Of a DNA stretch of 64,000 bases, positions 25,736-34,560 are shown piece after piece (positions within the stretch are counted from its first letter, which is position 1; each line of letters starts with the position of its first letter). The stretch lies in assembly GCA_942493275.1 (NCBI GenBank), contig OW818687.1, positions 992,001-1,056,000 of the forward strand, given 5' to 3'. The position numbers were made by a program, and so were the translations under genes. Origin of the DNA: G942493275 sp942493275. Lineage in GTDB: Bacteria > Actinomycetota > Coriobacteriia > Anaerosomatales > PHET01. A model generated the notes under the pieces. That model searched no databases, had not been told where the DNA came from, and was given only the letters and a program-made list of their open reading frames with translations.

Positions 25736-26530
25736 TCAGGCGACGCAGCCCGTGCGCTTGAGCGGAACCACCCGTCCGGTTCGCTCCCCCGGCCGGGCGA
25801 ACACCGAGTCCGGTATCTCGACCGCCCGAAGCAGGCGCCTGAGCTCCGGGGTGGCGGGGTCGCTGATGAGGTCTCGGGGCGAGCCGGTCTGCACCACGCC
25901 GGTTCCGGAGTAGGCCACCAGCGTGTCCGCGAGCGAGCACGCCTCGTGCAGGTCGTGCGTCACCATCACCACGGGAATCCCAAGATCGCGCTGGACGTCG
26001 CGTATGAGTTCCCGCATCTCGATGCGAACCGGCAGGTCGAGCGCCGAGAACGGCTCGTCGAGCAGCAGAGCGCACGGACGGGCGACAAGGGCCCGGGCCA
26101 GGGCCGCACGCTGGCGCTGGCCGCCGGAGAGTTGATGCGGAAGCCGATCGGCGAGCCGAGCGATTCCCAGCCGGTCCAGCACCTCTTCGACGCGCTCGCC
26201 CCTCTCGGCACGCCGCACGCCCTTTAGAGCGAAGGCTGCGTTGTCCCGCACGCTCATGTGCGGGAAGAGCTGGGCGCTTTGCGGGACGTAGCCGATGCGA
26301 CGCGCTTGAGGCGGCACCCACACACCCTCACAGGAGTCGAACAGCGTACGCCCGGCCAGGGTGATTCGGCCAGCGTCGGGTCGCATCGTTCCGGCGATCG
26401 CCGAGAGGGTCAGGGACTTGCCCGATCCTGAGTAGCCAAAGAGCACGGTGAACCCGCCGTGAACCGTCCACACCGCGTTCAGAGAGAAGCCGGGCAGCAG
26501 CTTGGTGATGGCGAGGTCGAGTCCGCTCAT
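25736..26530 (-). CDS. modC: Molybdate ABC transporter ATP-binding protein
   Basis: ATPase of the high-affinity molybdate importer. 264 aa with Walker A GYSGSGKS, Q-loop VPQSAQLFPHMSVRDN, signature LSGGQRQRAALARAL, Walker B ALLLDEPFSALD and the switch His in VTHDLHEA. The usual C-terminal TOBE/MOP molybdate-sensing domain of longer ModC proteins is not apparent. ATG overlaps the modB stop (ATGA). Last gene of the long nif-mod operon. Confidence 0.92.
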   Translation of the reverse strand: MSGLDLAITKLLPGFSLNAVWTVHGGFTVLFGYSGSGKSLTLSAIAGTMRPDAGRITLAGRTLFDSCEGVWVPPQARRIGYVPQSAQLFPHMSVRDNAAFALKGVRRAERGERVEEVLDRLGIARLADRLPHQLSGGQRQRAALARALVARPCALLLDEPFSALDLPVRIEMRELIRDVQRDLGIPVVMVTHDLHEACSLADTLVAYSGTGVVQTGSPRDLISDPATPELRRLLRAVEIPDSVFARPGERTGRVVPLKRTGCVA

Positions 26531-27204
26531 CGCACGACCGCCCTGGTAAGCCGATTAGCGGCGAGCAGGATCGCCGCCGAAACCACGGTGAACACGAGCA
26601 CGAGCGAACTCGCCGAGAACCAGTCGCCGTAAATCACGGCGTTGTAGATCTGCAGGGCCATCGTGTTGGTTCTGCCGGGGATGTTGCCCGCGACCATCAT
26701 CGTCGCCCCAAACTCCCCCAGTGCCCTTGCGAACCCGAGGGCCAGGCCGGCGAGGATGCCGCGAGCGGCGAGCGGCAGCACCACGAAGGCCGCAGTCTCA
26801 ACCTCGCTGCGCCCAAGGATCCTCGCGGCGTCAGCATGCGTCGGGTCGACCGCCGCAATCGCCGAGCGGGCCGTGCTCACCGCGAGCGGCAGAGCGATGA
26901 CGAACGACGCGACCAGCGCAGCCTGCCACGAGAAGACGATCCCGTGCGCCGTTCCCGTAAGTGCCTCGGTCACGTGGCCCAACAACCCGCGCTCGCCTAT
27001 CAGAAGCAGCAGGTAGTAGCCGGTCACAACCGGCGGCAGCACAAGCGGAAGCATCACCGCGACGTCGGCGAGCGCCTTGCCGCGGAAGTCGCGAGTAGCG
27101 AGCACGTAGGCCAACGGAACCCCCACTACCGCGCAGCCGACGGTGGCGAGGACGGCGACCTGGAGTGACAACGTCAGGGGGAAGGCGATGTCGGCGGGGT
27201 TCAT
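26527..27204 (-). CDS. modB: Molybdate ABC transporter permease
   Basis: Membrane subunit of the molybdate importer, 225 aa with five or six TMs and the coupling (EAA) loop around ARILGRSEVETAAFVVLPLA followed by ARALGEFGATMMVAGNIPG, the typical ModB signature. I chose ATG 27204 (MNPADIAFPLTL) with AAGGAGTG upstream; an in-frame extension into modA would be basic and non-conserved. Sits 7 nt after the modA stop. Confidence 0.92.
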   Translation of the reverse strand: MNPADIAFPLTLSLQVAVLATVGCAVVGVPLAYVLATRDFRGKALADVAVMLPLVLPPVVTGYYLLLLIGERGLLGHVTEALTGTAHGIVFSWQAALVASFVIALPLAVSTARSAIAAVDPTHADAARILGRSEVETAAFVVLPLAARGILAGLALGFARALGEFGATMMVAGNIPGRTNTMALQIYNAVIYGDWFSASSLVLVFTVVSAAILLAANRLTRAVVR

Positions 27205-27211
27205 CGGCGAG

Positions 27212-28003
27212 TCACTCCTTCGGCGCCGGTTCAAACCCGGCGTCGGCGAACGCCCGCTGCATGCGAGGAGAGAGAAGGTACGCCAGATATGCCTCGGCGA
27301 GGTCAGGCTCCTTCGACGCGCCGAGTGCTGCGCCCACGTACGTGATCGGCTTGATCGCGCCGTATGGGACAACGTAGGCGACCTCGATGTCGTCGCGTGC
27401 CTCGGCGTCACTCGCAAAACCGATTCCGGCGTCCACCTCGCCGCGAGCGACGTAATCGTCGGTCTGCGCCGCGTTGGCCGCGAACACGAACTTCGGCGCG
27501 AGTTGGTCCCACATCGCAATCCCGGTGAGCCACTCCCGGGCCTTCTGGCCGTGCGGAGCCACCTCCGGGTCTCCCGTCGTCAGCCTCGCGACGCGTCCCA
27601 GGTCGTTCGGGCCGTCGATTCCGGAAGGGTTGCCGGCGGGGACAAGGATGACGAGCGTGTTGCCGGCAAACACAACGGGTGTCCCCGCAGGCACGAGCCC
27701 CTCAGAGGCGAGGGCAGCGACCGCAGACGGGCTCGCCGACAGGAACACGTCAGCGGGCGCACCCCCCTCGATCTGCTTCATCAGCTGCCCCGACGCGCCG
27801 AAGTTGAACGTCACTCGCACGTCGTTGGCCGCCTCGAACTCAGGGGCGGTCGAGGTGAGGACGCCTCTGAGCGAGGCCGCCGCCGAGACGGTGATCTCGG
27901 CGGAGGCTGGCTCCGAGGCGGGTGCGCTCGCGCACCCCGCGAGACCGGCCACAGCGAGGAGCGCGGCGATACTGCCGACAACCCTGCGCGCCACCGGGCT
28001 CAT
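27212..28003 (-). CDS. modA: Molybdate-binding lipoprotein
   Basis: Extracellular receptor of the molybdate importer. 263 aa with signal peptide and lipobox (VAGLAGC), then a periplasmic-binding fold with ITVSAAASLRGVL, FNFGASGQLMKQIEGGAPAD and FLSASPSAV, the oxyanion-binding Ser/Ala loops of ModA. ATG 28003 overlaps the nifB stop by 4 nt, so modA is translationally coupled to the nif operon and Mo uptake should be made together with nitrogenase. Confidence 0.93.
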   Translation of the reverse strand: MSPVARRVVGSIAALLAVAGLAGCASAPASEPASAEITVSAAASLRGVLTSTAPEFEAANDVRVTFNFGASGQLMKQIEGGAPADVFLSASPSAVAALASEGLVPAGTPVVFAGNTLVILVPAGNPSGIDGPNDLGRVARLTTGDPEVAPHGQKAREWLTGIAMWDQLAPKFVFAANAAQTDDYVARGEVDAGIGFASDAEARDDIEVAYVVPYGAIKPITYVGAALGASKEPDLAEAYLAYLLSPRMQRAFADAGFEPAPKE

Positions 28004-28923
28004 CACGCCACGACTTCGCAGTAGTCGTCTCCCAGACGCGCCATCAGTGTCTCGGTCTCCATGTCCCGGTCCTTGCCGATAAGACCGCACGCATCCGCCC
28101 GGCACTGGTTGCAGTGGGTCATCTGCGACAGGTACTCACCGCATGCGTCACGCGCGCTGTGTATCTCGGCGGGCGTGGGCGGTTTCGTCGCGCGGAACCG
28201 GGCTTGCGGGATGAGCGGCAGGATGTTGGAGAGGTGCGCGCCGTACTCGGCGGCGAGCATCGCCACAGCGGGGAGCTCGAGATCGTTCACGCCGGGAATG
28301 AGCACCGAGTTGACCTTCACGACGAGCCCGGCACGCACCGCCTTTGCGAGCCCGTCCCACTGGCGCTCCAGCAGACGGGTTGCGCCCTCGATGCCGCTCA
28401 ACCGCTCGCCGTCTTCGCCGCGAACCCAGGAGTACACCGCATCGGCGGTGTCGGGCATGACTGCGTTGATCGTGACGGTGAGGCTGCGCACACCCACCGC
28501 GACGAGATCGTTGACGCGCTCAGGCAGAGCCAGACCGTTGGTGGAGACGCACAGGATGGACTCCGGGTACTCGCGGCGCACGAGGTCGAGCGTCTCGAAC
28601 GTCGCCTCATTGGCGAGCGGGTCGCCGGGGCCGGCGATGCCGACCGCGGCGATCTCGCCGCCGCCGCGCTCGACGACCGCTCGCACGCGCTCGATCGCCT
28701 CGGCCGGGGTAAGCACGGTGCTTGCGACACCCGGACGAGACTCGTTGACGCAGTCGTACTTGCGCACGCAGTAACCGCACTGGATGTTGCACTCGGGCGC
28801 GACCGGCAGGTGGATTCGCCCGGCACGCCGGTGAGCATCCTTGCTGAAGCACGGGTGATTCGCCATGACGAGGCGTTCGTTGCTCTTGGCGCTGCACGCG
28901 GTTGTGGGGTACCCGTCACTCAT
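28003..28923 (-). CDS. nifB: NifB, radical SAM FeMo-cofactor precursor (NifB-co) synthase, core form
   Basis: Fuses two [4Fe-4S] clusters with a SAM-derived carbide into NifB-co. 306 aa: HPCFSKDAHRRAGRIHLPVAPECNIQCGYC contains the radical SAM CxxxCxxC (quoted here only to its motif Cys), followed by RKYDCVNESRPGV; the C-terminal THCNQCRADACG supplies further cluster ligands. The NifX/NafY-like C-terminal domain found in many proteobacterial NifB proteins is absent, so this is the stand-alone core type seen in archaea and many anaerobes. ATG 28923 overlaps the ferredoxin stop. Confidence 0.94.
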   Translation of the reverse strand: MSDGYPTTACSAKSNERLVMANHPCFSKDAHRRAGRIHLPVAPECNIQCGYCVRKYDCVNESRPGVASTVLTPAEAIERVRAVVERGGGEIAAVGIAGPGDPLANEATFETLDLVRREYPESILCVSTNGLALPERVNDLVAVGVRSLTVTINAVMPDTADAVYSWVRGEDGERLSGIEGATRLLERQWDGLAKAVRAGLVVKVNSVLIPGVNDLELPAVAMLAAEYGAHLSNILPLIPQARFRATKPPTPAEIHSARDACGEYLSQMTHCNQCRADACGLIGKDRDMETETLMARLGDDYCEVVA

Positions 28924-29201
28924 GACCGCTCGGCCTCCCCGGCGTGAGCGTGAGCCCTCTTCGCGCACACCTTGGCGCACGCCTCGCAACCGATGCACGC
29001 ACCGGCATCGGCGACACTCATGACGGTGCTCGTCACGTCCTCGTCATCATCATCGTCGTCCCACGCGGCCTGAACGGGCTCCATGACACCCCGCCCGCAC
29101 ACCTTGTAGCAGCGTCCGCAGCCGATGCACGCGCTCGCGTCGATGGCCTCCAGATATTGAGGGATCCACGGGCGCCCGTCGCGGGTCAGTGCCATCGCCA
29201 T
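28920..29201 (-). CDS. Nif-specific 2[4Fe-4S] ferredoxin
   Basis: 93-aa electron carrier. Two cluster motifs: CIGCGRCYKVC and CIGCEACAKVC, the second separated by an acidic insert (WDDDDDDEDV). The N-terminus RPWIPQYLEAIDASACIGC is typical of ferredoxins that accompany nifB. Probable role: electron donor to NifB or to NifH. ATG 29201 chosen; it starts 1 nt before the nifI2 stop region, and the stop overlaps nifB. Confidence 0.9.
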   Translation of the reverse strand: MAMALTRDGRPWIPQYLEAIDASACIGCGRCYKVCGRGVMEPVQAAWDDDDDDEDVTSTVMSVADAGACIGCEACAKVCAKRAHAHAGEAERS

Positions 29202-29202
29202 C

Positions 29203-29628
29203 TCAGGCCACCGCCTCGACGTCGACCTCTCCGGTGCGGATGCGCAAGGCCTCTTCGACGGGCGAGACGAACACCTTGCCGTCGCCGGGCTGGCCCGACT
29301 GGTTGACGGCGATGAGCGCAGCCACGACGCCAGCCACAGCCGCATCCTCGACGATGATAGTGAGGAGCCGCTTGGGGACGTAGAGGACCACCTTGGGCAG
29401 GTAGTGCTCGAGTGCGTACTCCGACGGCGTCACCTTGAGCGGCACGACCGTGGAGTTGCACACGCGGCCGTCCTCGTCCATGTCCTGCAGCTGGCAGGCC
29501 ACGTCGCCGCGCTGCTTGCCCCGACCTTCCACGCTCTGGATGGACAGCGACGGCAGGCCCATCTCGGCCAGGGCCTTCTTGGTCTCCTGCAGCTTGTCCC
29601 GTCGGATGATGGCGGTGATCTCCTTCAC
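29203..29628 (-). CDS. nifI2: NifI2, PII-family nitrogenase regulator
   Basis: PII protein which, with NifI1, binds and switches off dinitrogenase when ammonium is available, sensing 2-oxoglutarate and ATP/ADP. 141 aa, longer than GlnB because of an extended T-loop region; retains VEGRGKQRG, PKRLLTIIVED and GDGKVFVSPVEEALRIRTGE. GTG start overlaps the nifI1 stop by 4 nt. In most archaea and clostridia the nifI pair lies between nifH and nifD; here it lies after nifX. Confidence 0.92.
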   Translation of the reverse strand: MKEITAIIRRDKLQETKKALAEMGLPSLSIQSVEGRGKQRGDVACQLQDMDEDGRVCNSTVVPLKVTPSEYALEHYLPKVVLYVPKRLLTIIVEDAAVAGVVAALIAVNQSGQPGDGKVFVSPVEEALRIRTGEVDVEAVA

Positions 29629-29942
29629 AGTCCCACCTCACCGGTGCGGATGGTGTAGGCCTCATCGACCGGGGACACAAAGATCTTTCCGTCGCCGATG
29701 AAACCGGAGCGCGCCTTGTCCTCTATGACCTCGACCACCCGTCGAGCGCTCTCGTCCTCCACAACGAGCATGAGCAAGGTCTTGGGAAGCTCGTCGTAGT
29801 AGATGGGGCCGACCTGCAGGCCCTTTTGCTTGCCACGCCCGAAGACCGGCATCTTGGTGAGCGACCCGAAACCCGCACCCTCGAGTGCCTGGACGACTTC
29901 CTGCTCCTTCTCGGGCCTGATGAACGCGCGAACCATCTTCAT
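29625..29942 (-). CDS. nifI1: NifI1, PII-family nitrogenase regulator
   Basis: 105-aa partner of NifI2. PII motifs: MKMVRAFIRPEK, VFGRGKQKG at the T-loop base, PKTLLMLVVEDE and GDGKIFVSPVDEAYTIRTGE. The short T-loop with QVGPIYYDELPK is characteristic of NifI1 rather than GlnB/GlnK (no conserved uridylylation Tyr environment). Begins 43 nt after nifX. Confidence 0.92.
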   Translation of the reverse strand: MKMVRAFIRPEKEQEVVQALEGAGFGSLTKMPVFGRGKQKGLQVGPIYYDELPKTLLMLVVEDESARRVVEVIEDKARSGFIGDGKIFVSPVDEAYTIRTGEVGL

Positions 29943-29985
29943 GACTTCGATCCTCTCTTTGCTGCCTACAGCTGGACGGGTACGG

Positions 29986-30387
29986 TTAGCGGTCCGTGGC
30001 GAGCGCCTTTCGCATCCACGGTGCGGGATTGGTGCGCATGGTCTCGACGAGCTTGTCGGCCAGGCCGTCGATCGAGGTCGCGGCCTCCGCCTTGAGCGGC
30101 ATCACGCCTCGCCGGACGAGCTTGGCGGCGCTGGGGCCGCCTATCTCGGTGAAGTAGACGATCTTGCAGTCGGCGAGTTTGTCGATCTTGGCGGCGATGG
30201 CGGCGTCGTGGAGGTCGCCCATGCCGCGCGTCACCACGACCTCGGTGTCCAGGTCGCCGTCGGCGACTCGGCGGAGTTCGAGAAACTCGGCGCCCTCGGG
30301 CCTGACGTCGTAGATCGCGAACGCGCCTGCGCGGCCGAAGTGTTCGTCGACCGTGCTCCCTCGTGTGGAGGCGAAGGCTACCTTCAT
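29986..30387 (-). CDS. nifX: NifX-like FeMo-cofactor carrier
   Basis: 133 aa of the NifX/NifY/NafY dinitrogenase-cofactor family, which binds NifB-co or the maturing cofactor between NifB, NifEN and NifDK. VAFASTRGSTVDEHFGRAG and YFTEIGGPSAAKLVRRGVMP are family signatures; the last residues (NPAPWMRKAL) match nitrogenase-linked NifX. ATG overlaps the nifEN stop (ATGA). Confidence 0.9.
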   Translation of the reverse strand: MKVAFASTRGSTVDEHFGRAGAFAIYDVRPEGAEFLELRRVADGDLDTEVVVTRGMGDLHDAAIAAKIDKLADCKIVYFTEIGGPSAAKLVRRGVMPLKAEAATSIDGLADKLVETMRTNPAPWMRKALATDR

Positions 30388-33026
30388 GTCGTGCTCCCTT
30401 CCTTGTGGGCGTGGTGGTCGGTCGGGCTGAGCAGGTTGGCGATCGCGTCGATGACGGCGGTGGCGCCGCGGTATCCAACGCTCACCTGCCGAGATGCGCC
30501 GAAGACCTCGAAGCGCGGGAAGCCCGTCTCGTAGAGCGGGGCCCCAAGGACCGCCGCCGTACGCCGCCCGTGGCTGCCGGCCACGAGCAGGTCGATACCG
30601 GTCGGCACGCTCGCGAAGTCGCCCACCACTACCTCCTCGGCCGGGATGCGGCGGTTGGCCGCAGTGCTCGTGGGCACTACTACGCAGACGGGACGGGCAG
30701 CCATCTCGTCGAGGATCGATGCGATGGTGAGCGCGTGGTCCCGCTCGGCCGCAACGGCGATGCGCCTACCGCTCACGCGCAGGTGCGCGTCGCGCATGGC
30801 GTCGACCAGCACGCGCCGGTCGCGCTCGATGCGCGCGGGAATCGCCTGGCCCGAAAGAAGCGTGAGCGTAGTGAGCAGACTGTCGGTGCCGCTCAGCCCG
30901 GCGACGGAGTCGAACACGGTGTAGGGAGTCGAGAGCCGGTCGCGAAGGTCGCGTGCGGCCGGTTCGAGCGAGGAGCCGATAACGAGTGTGTGAGCGCTGG
31001 TCGAGAGGGCACGGATTGCGGACAGCTCCACACCGCCGCTTGCGAGTGCGCTGAGGCCCTCACGGCTGCCGTCCAGCGCCGAGAGGTCGGGCAGCATCAC
31101 TGCCTCGAGCTGGAACGACTCGATGATATTGCGCAGCTCGCGGACGTCACCCGGAGTCAGGTGCGCCCCGCACAGCACGGTGACGCGATCGTGTCGCGGA
31201 GCGGCGTCGACGGCGTCAGCCTCAGCGAGTCCCACCAGGGCGCGAACGGCGGCGAGGTAGCCGTCCTCCAGGCCGCCGGTGTGGTCCGGCGCGTGAATCA
31301 CTATCACGGTGGCGTCCAGCTCCCGGTCGAGCTGGCGCACCAGCCCGTCCAGGTCGTCACCCTTGACCTCGGCCAAGCTGCCCGAGACGAGCGCGATGAG
31401 CTCCGGGTGCGAACCGGCGTCGGCCGATCGAACGGCGGCGCCGGCGGCGTCCTCGCTGCCCATCACGACGTCTTCGGTGAACAGCTTGCTGGTCCCAAGC
31501 GAGATTGGGTCGTTGAAGTGCCGCAGCGCGAGCACCTTACCGAGAAAGGTGCAACCCTGGGCCGCGTGCAGGATCGGTATCGCCCGGTCGACACCCTGCA
31601 GGGCGAGCGCGGCGCCGAGAGTCGGCGCGTTCTTGAGCGGGTCGGTGGTTCCGGCGCGCTCCTCGATCCTGACGGACGTTGGCGCGACAGGTACCACGCA
31701 CGACGCCGCAAGCTTTTGCCGGTCGTAGAAGCTCGCGCTCGCGCTCAGGTCACGAGCGAGGTTCACAAGCCCCTCATAGCCCGCATAGGCGGTCTCGCGC
31801 TCCTGGTTCACGTCGACGAAGGGCCACCCCTCCTTCGCAGCCAGATAGCGGTTGCGTCCACCGGCGACCAGGAGGGTCGCGGACTCCTCGGTGAACAGGC
31901 GCCTGATGACCGGCGGTGAGATGTCCTCGATGAGGCGGGCATCGTGGCCGAGCACCTGCCGAACCTTCTCCTCGTCCTCGGCCGAGGACTTCTTAGTGCC
32001 GACCGCGAGGACCTCGACGCCCAGGTCACGGAGTGCGGACGCAACCGACCAGCTTTTGACGCCGCCGGAGTAGAGCACAGCGCGCTGGCCGTGGAGGTTC
32101 GCATAGGGAGCGAGCTCGTCGTGCAGCCGCGCCTCCCGTCGGTGGATCACGGACTCGACTCGCCCTCGCAGCCCTGCAGCCGCAGCCTGCGGCGAGACCG
32201 CCTCGAGCGCGTCGGCGATCGTGCGCAGCGAGCGTGCGATCTCCGTGGCCCCGAAGAACGAGGCCTCCACGCTCGGGATATTCCACCGCCTCTGCAGCCC
32301 GGCGGCGACGTTGATGAGCGCTCGCGAGCACACGGTCACGGAGAGCCGGGACCTGTGCGCGTACCGGATCTCGTCGAAGCGCGCATTGCCCGTGATGTGG
32401 CTCAGCACGCGGATGCCGCACTCCCGCAGCAGCGGTTCGACCAGGTCGAGATCGCCCGCGACGTTGTACTCGCCGATCAGCGTGATATCGAACGGGGTCG
32501 CCACGACCGGCTCGGCCGTGCCGATGACGTGCTCCAGCAGGGTCTCCCCCGCGATCCGGTTGCCGAGGTTTTTGGGGCCCACGAACCCCGGCGCATGCAC
32601 GGGGATCACTGGGACGCGCAGTTCAGCGGACAGCTCGCGGCACACCGTATCGATGTCCTCGCCGATGAGCCCGGTCACGCAGGTCATGTAGACGAAGACG
32701 GCGGCAGGGCCCTCGCGGCCGACGACTTCTCGGACCGTCTCGGCCAGCTTCTTCTCGCCGCCGTACACGATGTCGAGTTCGCCGATGTCGGTGGTGAACC
32801 CGCGCCGATGGAAGTCGCCGGCGCTCGAGTGAACGCCGCGGCCCTCCCAGGCGTTGCCCGCGCAGGCAATGGGGCCGTGCACCACGTGCGCAGCGTCGGC
32901 GATCGGCATCAGCACGATCGCCGCGCCGTCGAACGCGCACGACTCTCCCCCGCGGCTGCGGCAGACCTTGTGTGTGGCGTCGGACCGGCATCCGGCCTCG
33001 AGCAGCTTGTCGAGTGAGTGCGACAT
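30384..33026 (-). CDS. nifEN: NifEN fusion, FeMo-cofactor assembly scaffold
   Basis: Single 880-aa protein joining NifE (about 1-450) and NifN (about 460-880). The NifE half shows KVCRSRGGESCAFDGA, HGPIACAGNAWEGRG, VYMTCVTGLIGED and an NifE-type central region with FFGATEIARSL. The NifN half shows NAPTLGAALALQGVDRAIP, HAAQGCTFLGKVLALRHFN and a C-terminal GFPRFEVFGASRQVSVGYRG. Normally two genes; the fusion would still form the scaffold on which NifB-co is matured with Mo and homocitrate. Starts 12 nt after nifK; no internal stop or frame change. Confidence 0.94.
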   Translation of the reverse strand: MSHSLDKLLEAGCRSDATHKVCRSRGGESCAFDGAAIVLMPIADAAHVVHGPIACAGNAWEGRGVHSSAGDFHRRGFTTDIGELDIVYGGEKKLAETVREVVGREGPAAVFVYMTCVTGLIGEDIDTVCRELSAELRVPVIPVHAPGFVGPKNLGNRIAGETLLEHVIGTAEPVVATPFDITLIGEYNVAGDLDLVEPLLRECGIRVLSHITGNARFDEIRYAHRSRLSVTVCSRALINVAAGLQRRWNIPSVEASFFGATEIARSLRTIADALEAVSPQAAAAGLRGRVESVIHRREARLHDELAPYANLHGQRAVLYSGGVKSWSVASALRDLGVEVLAVGTKKSSAEDEEKVRQVLGHDARLIEDISPPVIRRLFTEESATLLVAGGRNRYLAAKEGWPFVDVNQERETAYAGYEGLVNLARDLSASASFYDRQKLAASCVVPVAPTSVRIEERAGTTDPLKNAPTLGAALALQGVDRAIPILHAAQGCTFLGKVLALRHFNDPISLGTSKLFTEDVVMGSEDAAGAAVRSADAGSHPELIALVSGSLAEVKGDDLDGLVRQLDRELDATVIVIHAPDHTGGLEDGYLAAVRALVGLAEADAVDAAPRHDRVTVLCGAHLTPGDVRELRNIIESFQLEAVMLPDLSALDGSREGLSALASGGVELSAIRALSTSAHTLVIGSSLEPAARDLRDRLSTPYTVFDSVAGLSGTDSLLTTLTLLSGQAIPARIERDRRVLVDAMRDAHLRVSGRRIAVAAERDHALTIASILDEMAARPVCVVVPTSTAANRRIPAEEVVVGDFASVPTGIDLLVAGSHGRRTAAVLGAPLYETGFPRFEVFGASRQVSVGYRGATAVIDAIANLLSPTDHHAHKEGSTT

Positions 33027-33038
33027 CGTGGTTCCGCT

Positions 33039-34550
33039 CTAGCGGACCAGGTCGAAGGACGGGGTCTCGAATGCGGCGCGATCCATCTCGTCGAGAATCG
33101 TGTTCACAATGTCGGTGAGGAGGTTCTGCGCGCCGTTGTAGCCGATGATCGGCCGCTTGTGCAGGTGGTGGCGGTCGAAGAGCGGGAAGCCGACCCTGAC
33201 GAACGTGGTGTTGGTGTCGCGCCACAGGAACTTCGCGTTGCTCGGGCCGAGCAGCAGATCGACCGGCTCGGTGAACATCAGCGAGCGCAGGTGCCACATG
33301 TCCTTCTTGTTCCAGACGGTCGCATCGGAGCCGTAAGGAGACGACGCCAGGAGCGCCTCGGCTGCCTTCTTGAACTTCTTGTCGCCGTTGGTCGCGACGA
33401 CGTGCACGGGCCGCGCGCCAATCTCGAGCAGAAAGCTGATGAGGCCGAGCAGCACGTCGGGGTCGCCGACGAGCGCCACGCGCTTGCCGTGCACGTACGG
33501 GTGCGAGTCGACCATGGCATCGACGGCGCGGCCGCGCTCGAGCTCGAGCTCAGGGCTTATCGGCTTGCCTGTCAGCGTGGTGACCTCGGCGATCAGAGCA
33601 TCGGTCGCACTGATGCCGATCGGGTACGGACCCGCCACGAACGGCTGGCCCCACTCCTTGCCGATGAAGTCGCCGGTCTTGACGCTCGACCACTGCTGAA
33701 GTGCGACGGTACCGACCGCGTTGATCGCCTCACGGGCGTCGTCGAGCCTGGTGCCGCCTGCCGGATAGAGCTCGTACTCACCCGTCGCCGGGGCGTCCAC
33801 GACGTCGGAGTAGTCGCCGAGCATGCGGTAGTCCACGCCCATCGAGCCGAGGATGTGCTTGATCTCGCGGAGGTTGCCTGAGTAGCCGTCGAAGCCCGGA
33901 ATGACGTTGAGCGTGCCGTCGGTCGTCGCCTCCTTGGGACCGGTCAGCTCCTCAAGAATGCCCTTCATCATCACGTCGTAGCCGTTGAGATGACTGCCCG
34001 AGAAGCTGGGCGTGTGAGCGTAGGCAACCGGCATGTCCGCGGGGACTGCGCCCTTGTCCTTCGAGGTCTTGATGTAGGCGCGCAGATCGTCGCCGATGAC
34101 CTCGGCCATGCATGTGGTGGAGACCGCGATCATGTCCGGCTTGTAGATCGCGTTGGCGTTCTCGAGTCCCTCCGACATGTTGGTCAGGCCGCCGAAGACC
34201 GCTGCGTCCTCGGTCATCGACGAGGAGACTGTGGCGATGGGCTCCTTGAAGTGACGCGACAGATGGCTGCGGAAGTAGGAGACGCAGCCCTGCGAGCCCT
34301 GCACGAACGGCATCGTCTTCTCGAAGCCGAGACCCGCGAGCACCGCGCCGAGCGGCTGGCACGCCTTGCACGGGTTGATGGAGATGGCCTCTCGGGCGAA
34401 GTTCAATTCGCGGTACTCGTCCGTCTTGGTCCACTCGGCGACGCGCGAGACCTCCTCGGCGGTCGAGGGGTTCTCGAACTCCTTCTTGGCTTCGAACTGG
34501 GCCTGATACTCAGGCTGGGTGAACAGTGTGTTGTGGTCGTTGGTCGGCAT
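33039..34550 (-). CDS. nifK: Nitrogenase MoFe protein beta subunit
   Basis: 503 aa. Contributes half of each P-cluster: Cys in CKACQPLG (64), GSQGCVSYFRSH (89) and TTCMAEVIGDD (147), spaced as in known NifK. The N-terminal Phe/Asn-rich region is moderately long, as in Mo-type NifK. The end FETPSFDLVR is typical. Forms the alpha2-beta2 dinitrogenase with NifD; 10 nt gap between the genes supports stoichiometric expression. Confidence 0.96.
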   Translation of the reverse strand: MPTNDHNTLFTQPEYQAQFEAKKEFENPSTAEEVSRVAEWTKTDEYRELNFAREAISINPCKACQPLGAVLAGLGFEKTMPFVQGSQGCVSYFRSHLSRHFKEPIATVSSSMTEDAAVFGGLTNMSEGLENANAIYKPDMIAVSTTCMAEVIGDDLRAYIKTSKDKGAVPADMPVAYAHTPSFSGSHLNGYDVMMKGILEELTGPKEATTDGTLNVIPGFDGYSGNLREIKHILGSMGVDYRMLGDYSDVVDAPATGEYELYPAGGTRLDDAREAINAVGTVALQQWSSVKTGDFIGKEWGQPFVAGPYPIGISATDALIAEVTTLTGKPISPELELERGRAVDAMVDSHPYVHGKRVALVGDPDVLLGLISFLLEIGARPVHVVATNGDKKFKKAAEALLASSPYGSDATVWNKKDMWHLRSLMFTEPVDLLLGPSNAKFLWRDTNTTFVRVGFPLFDRHHLHKRPIIGYNGAQNLLTDIVNTILDEMDRAAFETPSFDLVR

Positions 34551-34560
34551 GGCTGCCCTC

